The translations under genes and the position numbers were made by a program. From Umbelopsis ramanniana AG (Eukaryota > Mucoromycota > Umbelopsidomycetes > Umbelopsidales > Umbelopsidaceae): a DNA stretch of 64,000 nt. Below are positions 56,840-64,000 of this stretch, one piece after another (within the stretch, counting starts at the first letter, position 1; every line of letters starts with the position of its first letter). The DNA is taken from NCBI RefSeq assembly GCF_025399195.1, contig NW_026252093.1, forward strand, positions 434,001 to 498,000, written 5' to 3'. The notes beneath the pieces were generated by a model. The model did no database searches. It was given only the letters and a program-made list of their open reading frames with translations, and was not told where the DNA came from.

Positions 56840-58310
56840 TTAAAAGGATGGAATGTCAACGGTTTTGCCGGTCTGAGCAGATTCAATGGCACAGGCAAAG
56901 AACGCGAAATGCTGATAGGCCTGGCTGGGAGTAACGCCGAGAGTCTTGCCATTACGAATGACGTTGTAGAAGTTATCAAGTTCACCTTCAACATCCTCGA
57001 ATTCGCTATCGAAGGGAGACGCCTTGACCTTGGCAGCAAAGTCTTCTGGGCTTGTGATCTCACCGTTTTCGTTAATGTACTCAACTGATCGTTCATCGAT
57101 GATTCGCAAACTTCCCTTGGATCCAATGATCTCAAAAGAAACACGACCAACCTTGGTAGCACACTATATGACTGGGTGTCAGATGCAGGACCGACGAAAT
57201 TCATGGACAGCTATGGAAGCACTTACAAAAGTAAAGTTGATAACACCGACAGCTCCACTCTTCAGCTTAACAGCTGTGGCAAGTGTGTCTTCAGCGCCAT
57301 GGATGGGATATGTCTTGGAAGCAAAGGAGCTCACTGAATGGATCTCTCCCAGCACTGCTACAATGTGAGCCATGTTGTGGACACCGCCATCGCTGAGGTA
57401 ACCTCTGCAGATAGATTCATAGTTAGTTACTGGGGTCGGTCTTGTCTCCATTTGGCCTCTACATGAATAAAAACCACCCTACAGAATACATCAGGGCGTC
57501 TCACACACCTTCATCATGTAAGATCGCCCATAGCTACAGTAGATGATTTTACTTACCCAGGGTGCTCAGGTGTCTGTCTCCAAGTGGTTTGGTAGTATGG
57601 GGAGTCAGGGTTATAGGCTCGGATTGCGCTGAAGTTGAAGTTGAGAACGTCGCCAATGCCACCGTCCTTAACAAATTGAGCAACATAGTTCATGGTATTC
57701 ATGAAGGCAAAGTTTTCAGCCACCATGACGATGGATTTAGAGCCCTTGGAGAGCTTGACTATCTCACGAGCGTCTTGGATGTTGTGTGCTGTAAAGAAAA
57801 AGTTAGCACAGGATACCATATGGTGGCGCGCGCTTGTTTCTGATCTTATTCCTACCAATGGGCTTTTCAAAGATGATGTGCTTGCCTGCTGCAATAGCGG
57901 CCTTTACAAACTAGTGTTCCGAATGATGAGTAAAGCAACGAATATTTCAAACAATGACGTTCTGTCAAACTCAGCTAGGCAAAATAGTACCAACCTCCAA
58001 GTTGTACTGGACTGGCAAAAGAACGTCGACGGCTTCGATATCAGGGTTTTCGAGGATATCCTTTGGATCAGTGTATACTGCACTATCCGGAATGCCAACC
58101 TATCAACACGAACTCTGTCAACGACGTGTGCTCACTAGCTGTATGTTTTGAAGTACTAACCTCCTTTGCGAACTTCTCGGCCTTCTCGCGAGAACGGTTG
58201 CAGCAAGCAACGATTTCATACTTGTTTCCGATAGCACGGAATGCCTTCAAGTGGCGATATGCAAAAATACCGGTACCGATGATGGCGATCTTTACAGGAG
58301 CGGCAGACAT
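56840..58310 (-). CDS. Gfo/Idh/MocA-family NAD(P)-dependent oxidoreductase
   Basis: Members oxidise or reduce sugars, inositols or dihydrodiols with NAD(P). Six exons (58161-58310, 57995-58099, 57856-57910, 57557-57788, 57227-57404, 56840-57163) give 347 residues. The N-terminal Rossmann fold begins VKIAIIGTGIFAYRHLKAF and contains CCNRSREKAE, a YTDPKDILENPDIEAV block and LLPVQYNLEFVKAAIAAGKHIIFEKPI, whose EKP lysine is the conserved catalytic position. The C-terminal domain has PYYQTTWRQTPEHPGG and LSDGGVHNMAHIVAVLG with the usual D-x-x-x-H pair. The fold is certain; the substrate cannot be told. It ends 41 bases from the convergent one-TM gene. Confidence 0.9.
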
Positions 58311-58839
58311 GATGTTTTTTTCAAAGTAAGAGTGAAAGGTCGAAAAGGTGTAGAGAGTCGTCACACACTCCGAGGCGGCAATTTATACGGCGAATGTTTC
58401 GGGCGGTGTGTAACCTTGCTTCAAGGTTGAGGATTTCTCCATCAAGGACGCGTGTACGCAAACAGAATCAAACCTTTTGCTGCTGATAGCAGTCATATTA
58501 TTACTGCGGCAGAGCAATAGATGTCTGTGTAAACGTATAGCCATGAAATATAGTCGGCTCGCAGAAGAATTCACGATTTTATGAAAAGATCTACTCTATT
58601 TTATACCAAAGAGATTTTCTGGTTTCAACAAATGTAAAGCTTTCTATTATCAGCGTTCTCTCTTTCAGTATGCTTATAGGCCAGAGAAATACCCTATAAT
58701 GTGAAAGACTGGGCCGAGAAGACAATGGACGTAGAAATGTGACGGAGTTAGAAACTTGTGGGTTTTTCAACTTGAGGAGAGCTGGCAAGACAAGCCACGA
58801 ATCCTGTGCGCTGTCCACATCACTAATATAATTCAGCAA
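58311..58839. other. Divergent promoter region (oxidoreductase / HOS2)
   Basis: This 529-base gap lies between two divergent starts. Codons in frame with the deacetylase extend upstream to 58756 but are not part of the conserved protein. I see no other gene. Confidence 0.5.
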
Positions 58840-60455
58840 ATGGGCAGACGTAATCAAAGCGACGAAGCGACATTTACTGACAATAGTAAATCAGCACGGA
58901 AGGCAAAAAGCTCTGAACCAGGCACTTACCGCTTAGCTCCTCACAGCAAATCCAGAGTTGCTTACTTTCACGATGAAGGTGTTGGCAATTATCACTATGG
59001 AGTAAGCTCTCTTCTGCTATTTGGCAAATGCTCATAGAACTTGTTGTCGCTGACTATTGCATACTATTGCAGGAAAGACATCCCATGAAACCACATAGAT
59101 TGACATTGACCAACCATTTAGTTCTCAAGTATGGATTGCACAAGAAGTTGGAAGTCTTCCAACCCAGAAGAGCCACTGATCAAGAGATCACCGACTTCCA
59201 TGCTCATGACTACATTGACTTTTTGAAAAGGTATTGCAACTGACTCCTTTTTGAGTGTTTGTCAACGATTGAGAAGACTCACACATGTATGTATAGAGTA
59301 ACACCGGATAACGCCGAAAACTTTGCAAAGTACTTTCAACGCTTCAATGTGGGAGATGACTGCCCTATCTTTGATGGAATGTACGATTTCTGTCAAATAT
59401 ACGCTGGTGCAACGATCGAAGCAGCGCGGAAACTCATAGCAGGAGGCGCCGACATCTGCATCAATTGGTCAGGAGGACTTCATCACGCCAAACGATGCGA
59501 AGCCAGTGGCTTCTGTTATGTTAATGATATTGTGCTCGGCATTCTGGAGCTACTGAGACACTTTCCAAGAGTTTTGTATGTGGACATTGATATTCATCAT
59601 GGAGATGGTGTGCAAGAAGCATTTTACACAACCGATCGAGTCATGACTGTCTCGTTTCATAAATACAACGGCGACTTCTTTCCGGGAACGGGTCATTTTG
59701 ATGAAATAGGCTCTAGTCTTGGAAAGTACTACTCTGTCAATGTGCCTCTGCGTGACGGTATCGACGATAATTCATACATCTGGCTATTCCGTCAAGTCAT
59801 GGAAGCTGTCATCAACACTTTCAAACCTTCTGCCATTGTTTTGCAATGTGGAGCCGACTCTCTCGGTTGTGATCGTCTTGGTTGCTTTAACCTCAGTATT
59901 GAAGCACACGGAAAATGTGTGCAGTTTATCAAAAGCTTTGGTATTCCCCTTCTTGTCTTGGGTGGTGGTGGCTACACGATACGCAATGTAGCTCGATGCT
60001 GGACATACGAAACTTCCATTCTAGTCGATACAGAGCTCGATAATAATCTTCCTGACAACGAGTATAGAGAATTCTTCAAGCCTGATTATCAACTTCACCC
60101 ACATTTATCGGGAAGGTTGGAGAACCAGAACGACCGAGCCTATCTTACTCGGCTCAAGCAACGCATCCTGGAGCAATTAAGGTATCTCGATGGAGCACCC
60201 AGCATCCAGATGCAAGAAATACCTCCGGACATCCAAGGCTTTTTGGAGGATGGTGAAGACGAACAACGTGAGGCCAAAGAAGACTCTGAAGCACACAAGG
60301 ATATCCGTGACCTTGGCGGCCAAGTAGAAGTGGTTGGTGAATGGTACGAAGATGATTTCGATAACGATGGCGATGCAAGGGATGGTGAAAGCAGAGGTGT
60401 TTTGTGGAGAGGTGAACCTAGCACTCCTGCGGAATCAACCGATATAGATGTTTGA
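58840..60455 (+). CDS. HOS2: Class I histone deacetylase, Hos2/HDAC3 type
   Basis: Hos2 is the zinc-dependent lysine deacetylase of the Set3C/NCoR-like complex. Exons 58840-59001, 59073-59230 and 59297-60455 give 492 residues. Marks are [38 protein letters not shown], the HDAC3/Hos2-specific [51 protein letters not shown] with the metal-binding Asp/His, [30 protein letters not shown] and [19 protein letters not shown] with the catalytic Tyr. An acidic tail of about 90 residues follows, richer in D/E than in yeast Hos2. The ATG at 58840 is chosen although the frame is open upstream, since the conserved part starts near residue 40. Confidence 0.96.
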
Positions 60456-60724
60456 ACACTTTGACCGATTTGGTTTTTTTGAATCACTACTTGTACTATA
60501 CACACTTTTATGCTACATCTTACAATTAAAGCAATCATGTAATTATCTCTCAGCTTAATCTCACTTGCTGAATCATTTGACAGACAGACAGACTCATGAT
60601 CAAAGATGGATCGTTCATTTTTAGTCAGTTCTTCTAGTTTCAGCTCCTATTATGTTACAAGGTTGGGATGGAAATAATTCTACAATGGCAGCTTGTGCTC
60701 ATGAAATGACGATGCAGTTCTGTT

Positions 60725-63199
60725 CTATTTATGGGAGATAGGTTTGGGTTTTCCATGCAACACTTCTCTGACAAGTTCTTGGTCATCGGCTTTTGAGAAA
60801 GCCTTTGCGAGAGTACCGTAAGTCACCTGGTCAGGTTCCACTTGTCTTATCAGCATTCGACGATACAGATTGTATATCTGAGAAAACTTGGGCGATGGCC
60901 GACGCGAAGCGTAAGCATTTAGCAAAATGTTGTACGTGATTAAAGTGGGTTCCAAATGCTGGTTGATATGCGATTCATGTGCTGTCAAAGATTCCTCTGA
61001 CTTGACCTCCGGTAACCTTGGCCGCCAGCGGTGTAATAAATCTTTATATGCCTGTATCGCGAGGTCTATATCATTATTATGCACTGCAGCATTCATGATG
61101 GCGTGGAAAGTTGCTCGATTGATAGCCCTGGTTGAAGTCTCTGCAAGGGTATTCTGTCCTTGTGGCTCTAAAACCCACTTGTACAACCGCCGTGCTGCCT
61201 GCAGATCACGTTCTTCTCCCAGCTTGCGGATCAAGGCATTGGTATATGCAATATCTAGCTGAACCTTACAGGTCTTCTCCACCATCTCCATGACTCTTAC
61301 AATACGGTTGCCAGATAGATTAGTGCGATCCAATTGGTAGAGATGGGCCATCCTATTGAGAAGCCTTTTGAGAAAATCACTGGAGAGATCATCTTTCTGA
61401 TGTGCAATCGCTTGACGCAGTGACGTATGGCACGCATTCCATTGTTTCTGGGCAGCATGAGCAATAATTGCATATTCGAGAAGTCCAGATTGTCCGCTTA
61501 GAGCAAAGTCTTGATTCAAAACCAACATTTTTTCGTAGAGAACAAGACATTGATCCCATTGCTTGTTGGCCAAAAAGTCCTGCATAAGTGCCTTCGCAAG
61601 ATGTTGAGAGTGAATATCATTCAGATCACGGTTAAACCGGACTGATGACTGTTGTTGTGCATCAATTGGGAAAGTCGTGGTAGTCTGGATGTCATCACTG
61701 GATATCGACGATGTTTCTCTCGACAATTGAGAAGCTTCAAATGCAGATATGACTTCAGAAGGATTCTTGTCACTCGGTATACAGTTGCGCTTTCGAAGCA
61801 AACAGAGAATCTTTTCAGAAGCATCCGGATTGCCTGATATTGCAAATAGATGAGACAAGTCATGCATGCATTGAGATGGCAGCTGTAGTTTCGGGAATGC
61901 TGTAAGCGTAAGCTCGACCAATAGTGCGACACGACTAATTAAAAACAACTGAGCATAGTGTGTTGGCATCCACTGCCCCGAATTCGATGATTTTTCCAGT
62001 TGCATGTGTTTTCGAGAAACTTGGTCTAAATTCCGTAATGCTTGCACAATGATATGTTGGCATATGAACGAAAAGTCTTGACTTTTGTTAATGTCGAGAC
62101 GCCGAAGAGTGTTGAGCATTTGATTTTTCTCCTCCTTGTTTTCACACACCATGTCCGTTATCGCCAGCCACTGCCCTTTCCACAGCGTATCTATGACCTT
62201 GCGCGCAACGTGCTTATTGCTAGCAATAAGCGAGATATCGACCGATTCCAAAGTCTCGAAAAGAACACCGGCATTGTTCATGCGTGCTGCTGCGTCTGCC
62301 ATTCGTTCAATGGCTTTGACAAGGGATTCATTTGATAATTCGACCTTGATGTCTTGTAAAACTCCAAGTGCCGGTTTGCTCTTTCCTTGTCGCATATACG
62401 CCTCAAAGAGTCGATAGTGCGTTTCGATGTACGATGATCTGGATAACTTTTCCATTCGATCGACTTGCTCCACCAATTCCTCACATTTACCAAGTTGTCC
62501 TGATCTTCCAAACGCAGTAATGGCGATTTGTAGCATGGGCAATGTTGGTGTACCTTGTAAGCTAGAGTATTCTTCAAACAATTCCCGTACCCTCGCCCAT
62601 GATGTCGATTTCTGAACATTCAATGCTCGGAACTCTAGCATTTCAATCAGCATTTCGTAGTAGTTTGCAGAACGTTGGTTGACTGGATTCGATTGTGCAG
62701 ATAAAGGTTTGTGCTGTTTCAATATCTCTGCCATGGCCTTGGAGCTGACACCATGGCCATTCTTGAATTTTTCATGTGCTTTTTCTATTATTTGAATCAA
62801 AGATGATTGTTTTGATTCTGCAGCTGTTTTCTTGGTATCGAACTTTGGTAAAGTTTTGGATGGCTGCTTTACTCTTGTATACTGATCACAAGGGGTATCA
62901 ATTGTTCGAAGAGCCTCGCTTGCATATGATCGCCGTAATAGATAATTCCTCATCAAAGGGCTAACAATAGCACACGAGCAGAGCGTACAGACATCCATTC
63001 TTCGCCTTCGTCCCTTGCCTTGTATTGGTTGTAATCCTCTTCCGACATAAAGATTTGCCACTTGATGTTGATATTGGTATGTACTAGTTATGAATGGTGT
63101 ATGTCTGGATATTGAATTAAGATCTTTTATCCGCGCTGAACGTCGTACTATGTCGTTCAACGAATTCCGCATGGCTTTGCATGCCTTTCCTACTATCAA
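60725..63199 (-). CDS. Mitochondrial PPR-like RNA-binding protein
   Basis: This intronless 824-residue frame is unusual in so intron-rich a region. It has a basic, Arg-rich N-terminus compatible with mitochondrial import. The body is built of repeated amphipathic helix pairs of about 35 residues. The clearest pentatricopeptide units are near the C-terminus: DIAYTNALIRKLGEERDLQAA, AIMNAAVHNNDIDLAIQAYKD, ITYNILLNAYASRRPSP and VTYGTLAKAFSKADDQELV. Others are near residues 210-290, and weaker ones lie between. Such proteins bind mitochondrial transcripts for processing or translation. The specific RNA target is unknown. Family call is good; I do not assign an orthologue. Confidence 0.82.
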   Translation of the reverse strand: MIVGKACKAMRNSLNDIVRRSARIKDLNSISRHTPFITSTYQYQHQVANLYVGRGLQPIQGKGRRRRMDVCTLCSCAIVSPLMRNYLLRRSYASEALRTIDTPCDQYTRVKQPSKTLPKFDTKKTAAESKQSSLIQIIEKAHEKFKNGHGVSSKAMAEILKQHKPLSAQSNPVNQRSANYYEMLIEMLEFRALNVQKSTSWARVRELFEEYSSLQGTPTLPMLQIAITAFGRSGQLGKCEELVEQVDRMEKLSRSSYIETHYRLFEAYMRQGKSKPALGVLQDIKVELSNESLVKAIERMADAAARMNNAGVLFETLESVDISLIASNKHVARKVIDTLWKGQWLAITDMVCENKEEKNQMLNTLRRLDINKSQDFSFICQHIIVQALRNLDQVSRKHMQLEKSSNSGQWMPTHYAQLFLISRVALLVELTLTAFPKLQLPSQCMHDLSHLFAISGNPDASEKILCLLRKRNCIPSDKNPSEVISAFEASQLSRETSSISSDDIQTTTTFPIDAQQQSSVRFNRDLNDIHSQHLAKALMQDFLANKQWDQCLVLYEKMLVLNQDFALSGQSGLLEYAIIAHAAQKQWNACHTSLRQAIAHQKDDLSSDFLKRLLNRMAHLYQLDRTNLSGNRIVRVMEMVEKTCKVQLDIAYTNALIRKLGEERDLQAARRLYKWVLEPQGQNTLAETSTRAINRATFHAIMNAAVHNNDIDLAIQAYKDLLHRWRPRLPEVKSEESLTAHESHINQHLEPTLITYNILLNAYASRRPSPKFSQIYNLYRRMLIRQVEPDQVTYGTLAKAFSKADDQELVREVLHGKPKPISHK

Positions 63200-63319
63200 C
63201 GTTCAACACTAGCTTTTGTTACGAGAATTGTGTCGAACCAAGTGGTGCAAAAATTGTTCAAAAAATTACCTTGCGTCACTTGTATTTATGATAAATTTAC
63301 ATTTTCAAAATGAGAATGT

Positions 63320-63325
63320 CACGTG
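63320..63325. promoter_or_regulatory. CACGTG E-box in the PPR bidirectional promoter
   Basis: A palindromic CACGTG lies in the 218-base gap between the divergent PPR-like gene and the edge gene, about 95 bases from the plus-strand ATG. The same hexamer sits in the compact PTRHD1/DAD3 promoter. Binding is inferred. Confidence 0.4.
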
Positions 63326-63417
63326 CAAAACTCTATCTTTTCTGGTGTGGCGAAGTATTGAACGATCACTGTGCATATTCTTGCTTCTCTTCCCCAAGGT
63401 CTTCAAAAACGTAAAAA

Positions 63418-64000
63418 ATGGCATCGACAGTACCCAAATTCCTCGAGGATTTTGCTTTGGATACAAGTATTGATGCTCGAAACGACATGCTTAAGAGGCT
63501 TGTTCCTGGATCCGAAGATGCTTTTTACTACGAGGCACTCGTCCTATTGCAAAGGCTCGAGGCTATCCTGCAACAGAAGAAAATTGATCTTGAAAAACTT
63601 CCAGTTGAGCTTAGTCAGGAAGAAATTGCAATTTTTGAGCAGGTTAAAGGGAAAATCACCGAGTCTTCGTCCAGAAATCGCGACGAAGTGGAGTCTAAGC
63701 TGAAAATGCGGTTTTACCTTCTGAGCTATCCCATCGATCCAGCCGCAAGCTGTAAATACTTAATGCAACAGCATGGGATTGATCCCTTAACTTTCAGCCG
63801 TAACCAGGAAGTAATCTCGGGTGACTCCTCTTTGGAAGAAGCCAACAGCAGCGACACCCGACACCCATCGGCATTGGATCCAAACTTCTTCAGTGAAAGC
63901 AGGTTAACTGAACTGTTTCAGACTGAATATTTGGACCGTTTACGTAACTCGTCAAATCCCTTTGAACCCATCGCTATACCCTTTCTTTACAATATACCTG
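63418..64000 (+). CDS. Unidentified protein, N-terminal part, cut by the window edge
   Basis: A frame opens at the ATG at 63418 and has no stop up to the window end, at least 194 residues. It reads FLEDFALDTSIDARNDMLK, RLVPGSEDAFYYEALVLLQ, then charged helices (LEKLPVELSQEEIAIFEQV), KMRFYLLSYPIDPAASCKYL and a Ser/Asp/Glu-rich stretch. It looks helical, cytosolic and without signal peptide. I do not recognise the family. The start is supported by the A-rich context (GTAAAAAATGG) and the close divergent PPR-like gene. Confidence 0.75.
   Translation, partial: MASTVPKFLEDFALDTSIDARNDMLKRLVPGSEDAFYYEALVLLQRLEAILQQKKIDLEKLPVELSQEEIAIFEQVKGKITESSSRNRDEVESKLKMRFYLLSYPIDPAASCKYLMQQHGIDPLTFSRNQEVISGDSSLEEANSSDTRHPSALDPNFFSESRLTELFQTEYLDRLRNSSNPFEPIAIPFLYNIP

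Noticed and set aside
63371-63703. 110-codon plus-strand frame overlapping the edge gene
   Set aside because: It is the wrong frame of a better gene that starts at 63418 and stays open to the window end.

Overview
The window is a 64 kb piece of a nuclear fungal chromosome. Evidence for a fungus includes a dolichyl-phosphate-mannose protein mannosyltransferase (PMT), a Sur2-type sphingoid C4-hydroxylase, a probable DASH Dad3 kinetochore subunit, GPI-anchored wall or surface proteins, a GH15 glucoamylase and a Pho8-type phosphatase. Genes are close together and rich in short (about 45-100 nt) GT-AG introns, usually with GTAAGT-like donors. A Frizzled-like receptor together with an ARMH3 orthologue suggests an early-diverging lineage, most likely Mucoromycota; this is inference, since no rRNA or barcode is present. 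I found no tRNA, rRNA, CRISPR array or intact mobile element. Exon boundaries were placed by hand from splice motifs, reading phase and remembered family sequences.

Layout. 0-16 kb is a dense housekeeping block: the 3' end of TRM1 (tRNA m2,2G26 methyltransferase), UTP21 (small-subunit processome), SEC61 gamma, RPP21/Rpr2 (RNase P), ARL8, PTRHD1, a DAD3-like gene, ATP5/OSCP, a 63-residue HMG/YABBY-like protein and a RING/TRAF zinc-finger protein. 16-24 kb holds membrane and secretory genes: a PMT-like mannosyltransferase with altered hallmark residues, a Frizzled-like 7TM receptor and SUR2. 23.3-32 kb is gene-poor. It contains a secreted glucoamylase with a C-terminal CBM20, a doubtful coding remnant, an orphan basic serine-rich protein and a GPI-anchored Cu/Zn-SOD-like protein without visible metal-binding histidines.

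32-38.5 kb carries EFR3 and ARMH3 in tandem; in animals these support the two type III PI4-kinases at the plasma membrane and Golgi respectively. 38.8-49.4 kb has aspartate-semialdehyde dehydrogenase, a fused two-domain DsbA/HCCA-isomerase-like protein, a P5B-like ATPase with a signal peptide and Cys-rich ectodomain, and an eight-cysteine GPI protein. 50-64 kb has a C2H2 regulator, vacuolar alkaline phosphatase, MIX23/CCDC58, a tiny Cys-rich one-TM protein, a Gfo/Idh/MocA dehydrogenase, a HOS2/HDAC3 deacetylase, a large PPR-like protein and the start of an unidentified gene cut by the window edge.

There is no operon-like cluster. Shared function is visible only in loose form: several genes serve the secretory pathway and membranes (SEC61G, PMT, SUR2, EFR3, ARMH3, P5 ATPase, GPI proteins), and several serve RNA or mitochondrial biogenesis (TRM1, UTP21, RPP21, PTRHD1, PPR, MIX23, ATP5). 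The most unusual items are the P5 ATPase architecture, the PMT with its catalytic signature changed, the Frizzled-like receptor, and the tandem DsbA-fold fusion whose two active-site positions differ (Cys versus Ser).
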